64,000 nucleotides of DNA from Microbacterium sp. Se63.02b (GTDB lineage: Bacteria; Actinomycetota; Actinomycetes; Actinomycetales; Microbacteriaceae), in the NCBI RefSeq assembly GCF_014171575.1, contig NZ_CP050453.1:2914001-2978000 (forward strand), written 5' to 3'. Position numbers and translations under genes: made by a program. The notes under the pieces were generated by a model that had not been told where the DNA came from, ran no database searches, and saw nothing but the letters and a program-made list of their open reading frames with translations. This document shows, in pieces, positions 48,286 to 56,016 of this stretch (position 1 is the first letter of the stretch; each line of letters opens with the position of its first letter).

Positions 48286-49035
48286 TCGCTGCGGCGTCGA
48301 GCTGCTCTTATCCGAAGGTCTACGCCGGCGCCGGCGGGGCTTTTGCTTGGGCATTTGATCTATGCAGTCGGTGTCGTCGGCGATCAGATTACGGCGCCGT
48401 TTGAGCTTCCCGCTAAATGTCGGCCCGGATATAGACCCGTCTCGCCACTTCCGAATTTCTGCCATCAGGAACTTGCACCTGCGCGCGGTCTTCCAAAACG
48501 AAGAGCTCTTGAGTGTGTCCCGGACGAGGCCGTCGATCTGGGCCAGATAAAGCCGGTCCTCTTCGTGGGCCACGAGCATTGCGGCTTGAAGGGACGACTC
48601 GAGTACGGCCGTCGAAGGGCGATCGGGGTACGGCGCCTCGTCGGGATGCCCGCTCCAGCGCATGTCGACAGCGTCGACAGCGCTCACCCATTGATCGGCT
48701 GCCTCGCCGTAGAGCCCGAGAGCCTCGATCAGGTAAATCAGACGTTCGTCGAGTCGCTTCTGATAGTCGCGCTCGACCTCCCGCTCGGCGTGAGCACGCT
48801 CATGATCGCCGCGCGCCGTCTCAGCTTCGACGCCCTGCTTCGCGATCTCGGTCGCCTTGTTCGCGGATCGGTTAGCCGAGATTGCAACCGCGAAGGAAGC
48901 CACCGCAGCGAGAAGAGGAACGAGCAACTGAGCAAAGGTCTCGAAAGTTGTTGGACTCGCGTCCTGGATTTCTCCCAGGATGCAGAGAAGCACCCCACTG
49001 ATCCGGCCCGAATCGTCGGCGATGTCGCAGTTCAC
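48283..49035 (-). CDS. Minus-strand cargo: membrane-anchored helical protein
   Basis: 250 residues. A membrane helix near residues 33-52 (LVPLLAAVASFAVAISANRS) is followed by a charged coiled coil (RGDHERAHAEREVERDYQKR), a helical domain ending in the Trp-bearing segment LMAEIRKWRDGSIS, and an Arg-rich tail (KQKPRRRRRRPSDK). GTG 49035 is chosen because TACGAT lies six bases before it. Same overall design as the proteins at 52291 and 55356. Function unknown; surface exclusion or defence is a guess. Confidence 0.75.
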   Translation of the reverse strand: MNCDIADDSGRISGVLLCILGEIQDASPTTFETFAQLLVPLLAAVASFAVAISANRSANKATEIAKQGVEAETARGDHERAHAEREVERDYQKRLDERLIYLIEALGLYGEAADQWVSAVDAVDMRWSGHPDEAPYPDRPSTAVLESSLQAAMLVAHEEDRLYLAQIDGLVRDTLKSSSFWKTARRCKFLMAEIRKWRDGSISGPTFSGKLKRRRNLIADDTDCIDQMPKQKPRRRRRRPSDKSSSTPQR

Positions 49036-49041
49036 AGCCGA

Positions 49042-49047
49042 ATCGTA
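49042..49047 (-). promoter_or_regulatory. Leaderless promoter of the 48283-49035 gene
   Basis: TACGAT on the minus strand, exactly six bases before GTG 49035. The rightward gene at 49062 starts 14 bases beyond it, so the two face away from each other. Confidence 0.6.
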
Positions 49048-49061
49048 TCGGCAGTGACCCC

Positions 49062-49364
49062 ATGAGCATCATCGGTGATGCGTTCAACGCGTGGCGCGAG
49101 TGCCGCGCCGAGTACGACGACACTCTCTACGCGCAGTACGAGGCTGCCGAGGAGGCGACGAACGGCGCGATGCTGAACGCTCGTGGCCGGGAGAAGGGTG
49201 TCGACCCGTTCTCGCTGTTCATGGGGAACGAGACGCGCGCTCTCGCGTACGCGTCGGAGGAGCTCGTCGAGCACTGGGCGGCGCACCCGCGGATCACGTT
49301 CGCGAAGTTCGAGAAGCAGTGGCAGGCGCAGCGTGAGGCTGAGCTGATCGAGGATGCGGCATGA
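49062..49364 (+). CDS. Phage protein, hypothetical, 100 residues
   Basis: Helical, acidic protein (MSIIGDAFNAWRECRAEYDD, then AAHPRITFAKFEKQWQAQRE). Not recognised. The stop overlaps the next start by four bases. Part of the rightward early operon. Confidence 0.7.
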   Translation: MSIIGDAFNAWRECRAEYDDTLYAQYEAAEEATNGAMLNARGREKGVDPFSLFMGNETRALAYASEELVEHWAAHPRITFAKFEKQWQAQREAELIEDAA

Positions 49365-49618
49365 TCGCCACGCTCGAGGCAAACATCGCCCACGCGCTGA
49401 TCTCAGTCGAGGAGAAGGTGTGGGAGCCGAACCGTGAGGTGACGCTCGAGCGTCTTCGCATCGTTGAGATGATGCACGAGGGCTGGCCGCAGTGTCGCCT
49501 GTGCGGTCAGACGGTCAACCGCCTCGACTCCGCCGGCCTCTGCTCGAAGACGTCCCCCGCGCACCAGGAGCGCCGCGGCATCCCTGTCCCGAAGAAGAAG
49601 GCGGGGAGCCGATCGTGA
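49361..49618 (+). CDS. Phage protein with zinc-binding cysteines, 85 residues
   Basis: An N-terminal helical half and a C-terminal CRLCGQTVNRLDSAGLCSKT stretch that could bind zinc. Not recognised. It overlaps the previous gene (ATGA) and the following GTG. Confidence 0.68.
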   Translation: MIATLEANIAHALISVEEKVWEPNREVTLERLRIVEMMHEGWPQCRLCGQTVNRLDSAGLCSKTSPAHQERRGIPVPKKKAGSRS

Positions 49619-49755
49619 AGAACCTGCCACCGGGTGCCGCCCCGGATACCCAGCCCCACGAGCCCCGGATGCCGTGTCGTCCGTCGTGCTGCAAGACCCC
49701 GTACATGTGCGCCCGGAACAGGGCGTGTGACTGCCATCGAGAGGAGAAGCGATGA
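49615..49755 (+). CDS. 46-residue cysteine-rich phage protein
   Basis: GTG 49615. Six cysteines within the last 26 residues (MPCRPSCCKTPYMCARNRAC, DCHREEKR), with a Pro-rich start. Four-base overlaps on both sides support translation. Probably metal-binding; not recognised. Confidence 0.62.
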   Translation: MKNLPPGAAPDTQPHEPRMPCRPSCCKTPYMCARNRACDCHREEKR

Positions 49756-50147
49756 CCACCACAGCGATGTTCGAGCAGATCCGCGAGCGCGACGGCGGCT
49801 TCTGCCTTCTCGTGCTCCCCGGATGTCTCGGCGAGGGGAACGTGCCACACCACCGCGCGAACCGCGGCTCGGGCGGATCCAAAGTCCTCGACGACCCGCG
49901 TGTGCTCGCCCTGGCGTGCTCGATCTGCAACGGGCGCGCGGAGGACGCGAGCGGCATCGTCCGTGCGGATCTCATTCGCCGTGGCCTCCGGGTCGAGAAG
50001 GCGGCCACAAACGCGCAGACGCTGCAGCGGTGCATCGATACGCCGGTGGAGTACCTCGACGGCGAGCTGTTCTATCTCGTCTCCGCGACCGAGCGGCGAC
50101 ACATCAGTGAAGGGAGGCCCGACCGTGACGTGGTTCAAGGTCGATGA
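49752..50147 (+). CDS. HNH-like nuclease domain protein
   Basis: 131 residues. GGFCLLVLPGCLGEGNVPHH carries CxxxxxxxC and a histidine pair, then VLALACSICNGRAEDASGIV carries the second cysteine pair, the arrangement of a compact HNH fold. It sits just upstream of the replication gene. It could nick DNA or be a degenerate zinc-binding relative. Confidence 0.68.
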   Translation: MTTTAMFEQIRERDGGFCLLVLPGCLGEGNVPHHRANRGSGGSKVLDDPRVLALACSICNGRAEDASGIVRADLIRRGLRVEKAATNAQTLQRCIDTPVEYLDGELFYLVSATERRHISEGRPDRDVVQGR

Positions 50148-50805
50148 CGGGTTCTGGTCTCACCCGAAGACGGCGACGCTGTCGGATGCGGCGGTGACGC
50201 TATGGGTGCGAGCGGGCGCGTATTCGTGTCAGCACCTCACCGACGGCGTGATCAAGCGGCCCGTGCTGCGGCTCGTCGGTACGGCCGAGGCTGCGTCCGA
50301 GCTCGTCGAGGTGGGGCTGTGGCTTTCCGAGGCGGACGGGTGGCGTTTCCATGACTGGGCGGAGTATCAGGAGACTTCGGAGGCGGTGAAGAAGCGCCGC
50401 GAGGATGCTCGCGATCGGCAGCGGAAGGCGCGGGAGTCACGGGAGCAGAAGCGTTCACGGTCACAGGGTGAGTCACGCGTGACAGACGCCGTGACAGACG
50501 GTGTGAGTTCGCAACCCCCGACCCGACCCGACCCGACCCGACCCGACCTCCCCTCTACTGACGTAGAGGGGGCGCGCGAGGCGCCCTCCCCCTTCTGCTC
50601 GAAGCATCAGCCCAACGGCCCCGATGGGAAGTCGTGCCGGGCGTGCGGCGACGCCCGCATGGCCTACACGCTCGCCCCGCCGGTGGTGAAGTCCGCGCCG
50701 ATCCCGTTCACGGTCGTCCCTGGGTCAATCTGCCCAGACGGGAAGCACAGGCTTCTCGGCGACGGCACGTGCATCCGCTGCGAGTACCGGGCGGAGGTGG
50801 CGTGA
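50125..50805 (+). CDS. Phage replication protein (initiator/helicase-loader type)
   Basis: 226 residues from GTG 50125, chosen because AAGGGAGG precedes it. The N-terminal winged-helix region (WFKVDDGFWSHPKTATLSDA, HLTDGVIKRPVLRLVG) is typical of phage replication initiators. A charged helix follows (VKKRREDARDRQRKARESRE), then a low-complexity PTRPDPTRPD linker and two C-terminal cysteine clusters (FCSKHQPNGPDGKSCRACGD; CPDGKHRLLGDGTCIRCEYR). The middle of the gene contains clustered repeats that may be the phage origin. Confidence 0.75.
   Translation: MTWFKVDDGFWSHPKTATLSDAAVTLWVRAGAYSCQHLTDGVIKRPVLRLVGTAEAASELVEVGLWLSEADGWRFHDWAEYQETSEAVKKRREDARDRQRKARESREQKRSRSQGESRVTDAVTDGVSSQPPTRPDPTRPDLPSTDVEGAREAPSPFCSKHQPNGPDGKSCRACGDARMAYTLAPPVVKSAPIPFTVVPGSICPDGKHRLLGDGTCIRCEYRAEVA
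50436..50548. repeat. Iteron-like and pentanucleotide repeats inside the replication gene
   Basis: Several GTCAC/GTGAC motifs occur in about 65 bases, including two direct copies of CGTGACAGACG (50478-50488 and 50490-50500). About six copies of the five-base unit ACCCG follow (50516-50548). Lambda-type phages carry their origin as iterons within the initiator gene. The five-base unit is not a multiple of three, so a slip would shift the frame. Confidence 0.5.
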
Positions 50806-51146
50806 TGGATGGCTACCTGCCCGTGAGGGTGAACGTCCCGCTCGACGAGTACCGACGCCTGAATGCGGAGGCGGAGGCACGCGGCATCAGCATCGCAGAG
50901 CGGATCGCACAGGTGCTCAGCCCGCCGAAGCATGGCGGGCGCCGCCGGGGCTCGGGTCTGCGGAGCGGCTACACGACCAGCGCCGGTGAGGAGATCGCCG
51001 CGGGCCGCCGCTTCAACATGTCGTGGGCCGAGATCGCCCGCCAACTCGGAGTCTCCGACTTCACAGCGAAAGCGTGGGCGGCGAAGTACGAGAACGAAGT
51101 CAGAGAACAGAACATGCGCGAACGCGCAGAAAGGAGAGCATCATGA
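50805..51146 (+). CDS. Small DNA-binding protein (ribbon-helix-helix and HTH-like)
   Basis: 113 residues. The start MDGYLPVRVNVPLDEYRRLN resembles a ribbon-helix-helix segment; a helix-turn-helix follows (MSWAEIARQLGVSDFTAKAW). Probably a phage regulator of replication genes. ATG 50805 overlaps the replication-protein stop by one base. Confidence 0.7.
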   Translation: MDGYLPVRVNVPLDEYRRLNAEAEARGISIAERIAQVLSPPKHGGRRRGSGLRSGYTTSAGEEIAAGRRFNMSWAEIARQLGVSDFTAKAWAAKYENEVREQNMRERAERRAS

Positions 51147-51784
51147 ATGCTCAAAAGCTCCGCACCAAGACGAACCGTCTCCGGTACAAGACACGCGACG
51201 GCAGTCTCGCCCACCGAGTGCTGACCATGATCGGCGACCGTCACCGCTGGTATGACTGGGGTCACCGGCTGATGATCCTCGTCGGCGACTACCGCACCGG
51301 TAGCTACGACGCCCCTCGCGGCCGGGACCTCTGGTACCGCTTCGCAGACGAGAACGAGGCGCACGGCCGCATTATCACCACGCACCACTACGCCGACGTC
51401 CGTGCGACCGAAGGTCAGGACGTGTCCTGGCGGATCTTCGACGTGCAGGATGAGGGTGGCACGGTCAAGCTCGGCTTCTGGGGTGAGCGCATCGCTCACT
51501 ACGGGCTGAGCCGCCGCGAGCTCGCGCTGTTCCGTCGCTGGGACTTCTGGGAGTGCCGCGCCCGGGGCGAGTGGTTCGGCCTTCGGCGGTGGCTGTACTT
51601 CAAGGGCCTGCACGCAGCGGTCTACCTCAAGAGGCCCTTCGCCTGCAACGAGGTCCCGCCGAATGGAACGGGCGGCTACTCGCACTGGCACTGCGAGCTC
51701 CGCGGCAAGCACGACACGCACCGATTCCGGAACTACACCTGGGCAGACGACGCCAAGCGCGTGCAGTACGAGGGGGTGCGCTGA
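51143..51784 (+). CDS. Phage protein, hypothetical, 213 residues
   Basis: Basic, aromatic-rich protein ([60 protein letters not shown]). No recognised domain. The start overlaps the previous stop (ATGA) and its stop overlaps the SSB start, so it belongs to the replication block. Confidence 0.7.
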   Translation: MNAQKLRTKTNRLRYKTRDGSLAHRVLTMIGDRHRWYDWGHRLMILVGDYRTGSYDAPRGRDLWYRFADENEAHGRIITTHHYADVRATEGQDVSWRIFDVQDEGGTVKLGFWGERIAHYGLSRRELALFRRWDFWECRARGEWFGLRRWLYFKGLHAAVYLKRPFACNEVPPNGTGGYSHWHCELRGKHDTHRFRNYTWADDAKRVQYEGVR

Positions 51785-52269
51785 TGGCTGGCGAAACCGT
51801 GATCACCGTCGTCGGCAACCTCACTGCCGACCCCGAGCTGCGATATACGCAGAACGGCCTCCCCGTCGCGAACTTCACGATCGCGAGCACCCCGCGGAAC
51901 TTCGACCGTGCGAAGAACGAGTACGTCGATGGCGAAGCGCTGTTCCTCCGTGCATCCGTGTGGCGCGAGTTCGCCGAGCACGTGGCGGGCTCGCTGACGA
52001 AGGGCATGCGCGTCATCGCGCAGGGCCGTCTGCGTCAGCGCTCCTACCAGGACCGCGAGGGCAACCAGCGCACCGCGATCGAGCTGGAGGTCGACGAGAT
52101 CGGCCCCTCGCTCCGCTACGCGACCGCGCAGGTCACCCGCGCGGTCACTGCTGGCGGGCAAGGCGGGCGCATTAGCCCGACCGCCTCCGAAGAGCAGAGG
52201 CAGACGCCCACCGCTCAGATGGACGCGTGGTCAACGGCGGGAGGGTTCGGCGATGACACGCCGTTCTAA
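51784..52269 (+). CDS. ssb: Single-stranded DNA-binding protein
   Basis: 161 residues. OB-fold: [52 protein letters not shown] and [20 protein letters not shown]. The acidic C-terminal tip GFGDDTPF is the protein-interaction tail. It works with the RecT/YqaJ pair and phage replication. Confidence 0.95.
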   Translation: MAGETVITVVGNLTADPELRYTQNGLPVANFTIASTPRNFDRAKNEYVDGEALFLRASVWREFAEHVAGSLTKGMRVIAQGRLRQRSYQDREGNQRTAIELEVDEIGPSLRYATAQVTRAVTAGGQGGRISPTASEEQRQTPTAQMDAWSTAGGFGDDTPF

Positions 52270-52290
52270 GACTCGTAGCTTTCTTCCCCT

Positions 52291-52854
52291 CTACGACGCT
52301 GAGGCCGTGTCTTCAATGTCCGTATCGATGTCCGGGACACCCCGAGCAGGCATTCCTCGCACGATTGCGTCATGGTCCCCGAGGTCCATGAAGTCGATCC
52401 ATGCCGACGGGCCGGACGGCATGTTGTCGATGAAATCTTTCGTTCGAAGAGCGCCTCGCAACCAGAGCTCAATCGCTGTTGCGAGCCACAGCATCGTGCG
52501 ATATGTGAAGGAATCCGGCTGGTCTTCTGATCTGTGGACCACTGCATTGATGTACTTCACCACCGGAACATCACGACTCCGCAGGTGGGCGCCGAACGCG
52601 TTGACCTCCTGTTCGTACCGTGCATTTGCGCGGTCCATCTCGGCGGTGTCCCGCACTGCGTACGCCCGCCCAATCGCGTTCAATGCCTTGATCAGCTCGG
52701 CAGCCTGGGCGCGAAGCGCGGCTTCCTCCGCTCGAACTCGCTCACGGCTGACTGCCCAAAGCGCGATTCCAGCGCTGACCAAGACAGATAGGGACGGCAC
52801 GAGCACCGCTCCGACAAAGTCGAACGGCATCTCGACGGTCACATTGATTGGCAT
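52291..52854 (-). CDS. Minus-strand cargo: membrane-anchored helical protein
   Basis: 187 residues. Membrane helix near residues 13-35 (VGAVLVPSLSVLVSAGIALW), coiled coil (RERVRAEEAALRAQAAELIK), a helical domain with LWLATAIELWLRGALRTKDF, and an acidic tail. ATG 52854 is chosen because TAGAGT lies seven bases upstream; longer upstream frames have no promoter. Same architecture as the genes at 48283 and 55356. Convergent with ssb. Confidence 0.75.
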   Translation of the reverse strand: MPINVTVEMPFDFVGAVLVPSLSVLVSAGIALWAVSRERVRAEEAALRAQAAELIKALNAIGRAYAVRDTAEMDRANARYEQEVNAFGAHLRSRDVPVVKYINAVVHRSEDQPDSFTYRTMLWLATAIELWLRGALRTKDFIDNMPSGPSAWIDFMDLGDHDAIVRGMPARGVPDIDTDIEDTASAS

Positions 52855-52861
52855 GCCCCGA

Positions 52862-52867
52862 ACTCTA
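52862..52867 (-). promoter_or_regulatory. Leaderless promoter of the 52291-52854 gene
   Basis: TAGAGT on the minus strand, seven bases before ATG 52854. Confidence 0.58.
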
Positions 52868-52881
52868 CTGGCAGGTGAACC

Positions 52882-53076
52882 ATGAGCTTCCGGGCGAAGT
52901 ACAACGGGGTGTGCGGGAACGAATGCAGCGACCGGATCCATGAGGGCGACGAGGTCGAGTACGTCGAGCAGGTTCTCGTCCACGTCGACTGTGCGCCAGC
53001 GTCCGAACCGGAGCCCCGTCCCGTCTGCCCCACCTGCTTTATGGAAATCGCACTGAACGGAGCCTGCTCATGCTGA
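52882..53076 (+). CDS. Small cysteine-rich phage protein
   Basis: 64 residues. Cysteines in VCGNECSDRI, VDCAP and VCPTCFMEIALNGACSC suggest one or two zinc sites. The Shine-Dalgarno GGCAGGTG precedes the ATG. Its stop overlaps the next start by seven bases. Unknown function. Confidence 0.7.
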   Translation: MSFRAKYNGVCGNECSDRIHEGDEVEYVEQVLVHVDCAPASEPEPRPVCPTCFMEIALNGACSC

Positions 53077-53678
53077 ACCAGATCCTCTGCGTCGCCGCCT
53101 GGCCCGGTGTCCCGTCGGTGGCACCGTGCAAGGCCTCCGACGTGCACCTGGAGACGTGCGCGAACGACGACTGCCGCGGTTGCTTCCCTCGACAAGCCGA
53201 GCGCGGGTTCCTGTGTGCGTCGCATTTCGACCGCGTCGAGCACGCCCTCGCCCGCTGGTCGGAGTTCGCGATCCGTGCCGGCCGCCTCGGCCTGACGAAA
53301 GCCGTCCAGCGCGACAACGCCGGTGTCCGCACGACCGCCGAAGGGCACGTGAACCTCACGGGCGTGTATCTCGCATTCGACGAGTGCCGCCGTTTCCTCC
53401 GCTCGAGCCCCGACACCGCCGAGATGTGGGTGCAGACCGAGGCGGGCGCCGCCGACGCGATCCAGTTCGCCGCCGCCGCAGAACGCGCCTACCGGTCCCA
53501 CGAAGTCGAGGAGCGCCCCCACCGCATCCGCCGGGTCCGCTGTCCCGAATGCCAGCAGCAGATGATCTGGCACCCGCCCGCCTGGTACGAGGGCCACGTG
53601 ACCGTGAAGTGCACGAACGACGAATGCAGGCACGTCCTCAACCAGGACGAATACGAAGAACTGGAGCAGAGCGCGTGA
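53070..53678 (+). CDS. Zinc-finger phage protein, 202 residues
   Basis: An N-terminal cysteine cluster (TCANDDCRGCFPRQAERGFL, CASHF), a helical middle and a C-terminal zinc ribbon (VRCPECQQQMIWHPPA, VKCTNDECRHVLNQDEYEEL). Phages of Actinobacteria often carry similar two-finger proteins late in the early operon. Function unknown; nucleic-acid binding is likely. Confidence 0.72.
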   Translation: MLNQILCVAAWPGVPSVAPCKASDVHLETCANDDCRGCFPRQAERGFLCASHFDRVEHALARWSEFAIRAGRLGLTKAVQRDNAGVRTTAEGHVNLTGVYLAFDECRRFLRSSPDTAEMWVQTEAGAADAIQFAAAAERAYRSHEVEERPHRIRRVRCPECQQQMIWHPPAWYEGHVTVKCTNDECRHVLNQDEYEELEQSA

Positions 53679-53758
53679 TAAGTACGAGCGACGCCCACCC
53701 CTCGCTACGGAAAGGCGCATCTGTTACCAGCCGGTCAGGGCTCTTCGACCGACGCGGC

Positions 53759-54292
53759 TTATTTCGCCAACGGGTGTTCCCAAGGGCCGACCACGTGGTC
53801 ATCCGTGAGCTTCTTTCGCCAGACGCGCCGAGTTGGCCGGAGAAGCCAATTCCGGGTCAGATAGATCACCTTCGTTTCGTGCCCAGCCTCGATCTCGTCG
53901 TCCATCCAAAGTTGAACCGAATGGCCCGGCTCAACGACGAGAGGAAAGCCCGGGTTCGTGGTCCCCGTCAGGGATTCCTTGCCAATAGCCAGCAGCCGGA
54001 CGTCTTCGCCGCGCGGCTCACCGACACCCACACGAGGCACGGCAAGGGCCTGGCGACCCACGTTAAACAGGGTGAGCATCACGCCTCGGTTATGCCACCC
54101 GTCCGACTCGTATTGTTTGACCACATGGAAGTCCACGAGCAGCCGTGGCCCACCCGAGTAGAAGGAGTGAAGCAAGGCAGCCACGGAGACCGCGAGCGCC
54201 ACGAGACTCAACGCCGACGCGAAGTCGAAAGCCGCAGGCTCGTTCACGAGCTCGACGGGGAAGGGCGTCTGAGTAGTAGCGATTGTCGGCAT
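53759..54292 (-). CDS. Minus-strand cargo: membrane anchor plus beta-rich domain
   Basis: 177 residues. Membrane helix near residues 24-46 (ASALSLVALAVSVAALLHSF), then a beta-rich domain (GVMLTLFNVGRQALAVPRVG, FPLVVEPGHSVQLWMDDEIE, VIYLTRNWLL). The pattern NVGRQALAVPRV...EPGHSVQLW resembles an Ig-like sandwich. TAATAT six bases before the ATG is a leaderless promoter. Similar in design to the 56017 gene. Function unknown. Confidence 0.72.
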   Translation of the reverse strand: MPTIATTQTPFPVELVNEPAAFDFASALSLVALAVSVAALLHSFYSGGPRLLVDFHVVKQYESDGWHNRGVMLTLFNVGRQALAVPRVGVGEPRGEDVRLLAIGKESLTGTTNPGFPLVVEPGHSVQLWMDDEIEAGHETKVIYLTRNWLLRPTRRVWRKKLTDDHVVGPWEHPLAK

Positions 54293-54298
54293 ACCCAG

Positions 54299-54304
54299 AT
54301 ATTA
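54299..54304 (-). promoter_or_regulatory. Leaderless promoter of the 53759-54292 gene
   Basis: TAATAT on the minus strand, exactly six bases before ATG 54292. Confidence 0.6.
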
Positions 54305-54344
54305 GGGCCGTCGGGCTGTCTCGCGACGCGAGCAGGGATCGCGA

Positions 54345-54554
54345 ATGACTGAACTGAAGGAGTGGGTCACGGTCAAGGAGGCCGCGTTCCTCGCCGGCCG
54401 CGACGTCCGCCAGATCTACCGCTGGATCGACGCAGGGCGCCTCGCCTCCCGCACGAACACCAGCGGCGTCACTATCGTCCTGTCGAAGGCCGTGCAGCGC
54501 ATCGAGACGGAGGTCAAGCGCGGGCGGCCGAAGGGATCACCTAACAAGCGCTAG
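54345..54554 (+). CDS. Helix-turn-helix protein with AT-hook-like tail
   Basis: 69 residues. MerR-like HTH_17 fold (WVTVKEAAFLAGRDVRQIYR, WIDAGRLASRT) and a C-terminal KRGRPKGSPNKR tail like an AT-hook. It is the last plus-strand gene before the minus-strand cassette, which ends convergently at 54551, overlapping its stop. Perhaps a late-gene regulator. Confidence 0.75.
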   Translation: MTELKEWVTVKEAAFLAGRDVRQIYRWIDAGRLASRTNTSGVTIVLSKAVQRIETEVKRGRPKGSPNKR

Positions 54555-55252
54555 ACGGCGACCGAGAGTGATCGCGGTAGCGATCGTAAGACTTCGTGCG
54601 CAATCTGGCGAATGGCGGCCGGGACAGGACTCGTCTTGGGGGGCTGTCCCGGCACTTGGTCAGTACCCCCCGTCAACCAACCTAGAGAGTTACCACGAGA
54701 CAACCGGTGATAGGCCTCGTCTACGGATGGGTCAACGTGGGCACCGCCGTCCTGGTTCGCGACCACGAGAACGAGATCCTTGCGGCTGAAGTCCACCCGC
54801 AAACCGTCCCGGAAGACCGGCATACTCCACCACTCATCGAACACAAGGAATCGACCGGCGGCCGGCGCCCGGCCCACTCCGAAATTCGTTCGTTGTCTCA
54901 GGTTGGTGCGGTGCTTGAAGTCATCCAGGATGGGCACCCAGACCAGCTCCGTGTTCCCCTGGTCGTCAAGAACTGTGACCTGCGCAGCCACGAGGTTGCT
55001 CGTCGCTGCGAGATTCGTCTCGATCACCTGTCCGGCAGTATCAAGCCACCGCGTTCGGTCGAGTCGGTCGATCTGATCGAGCAAGGCGTGGCTTTGACCC
55101 CTGTTATGCAATAGCACCCGAAGACTCGTCGCCATTGGGCGGGCGTACGACAGCGAGCCTGAGTCGTACCGCCCGGCGTAGTCGCTAAGCAATTGAAGAT
55201 GCTCTGCGACATGATTCTTCAGGTCGTCGGGAGTCTGCGTAATTCGGGCCAC
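54551..55252 (-). CDS. Minus-strand cargo: soluble protein with NQDGGAHVDP motif
   Basis: 233 residues, no membrane helix. An N-terminal helical part (LKNHVAEHLQLLSDYAGRYD, SLRVLLHNRGQSHALLDQID) is followed by LVLVVANQDGGAHVDPSVDE and AYHRLSRGNSLGWLTGG. The DGGAHVDP region is the most distinctive part and I know it only from uncharacterised proteins. GTG 55252 has CAGAAT six bases upstream. It is the last gene of the seven-gene minus-strand cassette. Function unknown; the compact polar motif suggests a catalytic or metal site. Confidence 0.7.
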   Translation of the reverse strand: MARITQTPDDLKNHVAEHLQLLSDYAGRYDSGSLSYARPMATSLRVLLHNRGQSHALLDQIDRLDRTRWLDTAGQVIETNLAATSNLVAAQVTVLDDQGNTELVWVPILDDFKHRTNLRQRTNFGVGRAPAAGRFLVFDEWWSMPVFRDGLRVDFSRKDLVLVVANQDGGAHVDPSVDEAYHRLSRGNSLGWLTGGTDQVPGQPPKTSPVPAAIRQIAHEVLRSLPRSLSVAV

Positions 55253-55341
55253 GATCTAATTCTGGGGGAATTGCACCCAGACATGCGGATATTCGTCAAA
55301 GCCGTCATGATGGAAACAGCAGGACGACTCTGTCCACAGCA

Positions 55342-55380
55342 CGAAGCCCCGGCCCTCACACGAGGATCATCGGGGCTTCG
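55342..55380 (-). terminator. Cassette hairpin, copy 1
   Basis: CGAAGCCCCG (55342-55351) and CGGGGCTTCG (55371-55380), a perfect ten-base stem. It spans the stop codon of the 55356 gene. Copies 2 and 3 have the same arms. Confidence 0.7.
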
Positions 55381-55937
55381 CCAGTCTCATCCACCCCGGC
55401 CTCCGGCGGCAGCGTGCCCACGATGATCAAGCCGGCCGTCACCTCGCGCGCGTTCCACAGGCGAATCGCGCGGCGGACGAAGTACAGGTAGTCCATCGCG
55501 TGGAGGCGATCGTCTACGGTAACCCCGGGGTATGCGACAGCATGCAACGCGCTCTCGATCCACGGCCGCAGCTCAGCATCCTCCTTCGTCGTCGAGTACA
55601 GCTCCACGTGCGCCAGAGCCTCTGCCCGCGTACGATGCATCTCCTGCTCAACCTCAGCCACAGTCTCCTGCCATACAGCCACGGAATTTCCCGGGTCTTG
55701 GAGGTTCGCGAACTGCTCCGCCGCCGATACCGAGCGCATCATCGCCAGTGCAACCTGGGCGCGCTCCTCACGCTCACGCTGATCGACCTCTCGCTGTCGA
55801 TGCGCCTCGTCCCGCAACGATGCTTCCTCAGCGATCAGCGTCGCCTTGCGGCCATTCGCGTATGCCAGCCAGGCCAGGAAACCGGTGACAACCACGGACC
55901 CGAGCGTGATCCACACCATCCACCAATCAGCAGTCAT
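55356..55937 (-). CDS. Minus-strand cargo: membrane-anchored helical protein
   Basis: 193 residues. N-terminal membrane helix near residues 5-27 (WMVWITLGSVVVTGFLAWLA), coiled coil (RDEAHRQREVDQREREERAQ), then a helical domain with LYFVRRAIRLWNAREVTAGL. ATG 55937 is chosen because GATGCT lies six bases upstream within the block CTGGGATGCTGTGGGGATG. The terminator hairpin spans its stop. Shares design and the C-terminal Trp segment with the 48283 and 52291 proteins. Confidence 0.75.
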   Translation of the reverse strand: MTADWWMVWITLGSVVVTGFLAWLAYANGRKATLIAEEASLRDEAHRQREVDQREREERAQVALAMMRSVSAAEQFANLQDPGNSVAVWQETVAEVEQEMHRTRAEALAHVELYSTTKEDAELRPWIESALHAVAYPGVTVDDRLHAMDYLYFVRRAIRLWNAREVTAGLIIVGTLPPEAGVDETGEAPMILV

Positions 55938-56012
55938 CCCCACAGCATCCCAGACCGCGCTGGTTCCCGCCCAGACCGAAGCCCCGGCCTCACGGGGGAC
56001 ACTGGGGCTTCG
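55938..56012 (-). promoter_or_regulatory. Cassette junction: hairpin copy 2 plus promoter block
   Basis: The hairpin arms CGAAGCCCC (55978-55986) and GGGGCTTCG (56004-56012) lie just after the stop of the 56017 gene and end its transcript. GATGCT (55944-55949) lies six bases before the next ATG (55937). The same terminator-promoter pair, including a similar loop, recurs at 56542-56598. Confidence 0.7.
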
Positions 56013-56016
56013 ATCG

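Noticed and set aside
50516..50548. Short direct repeats as a CRISPR array
   Set aside because: The units are five bases with no spacers. They encode a Pro/Arg/Asp linker.
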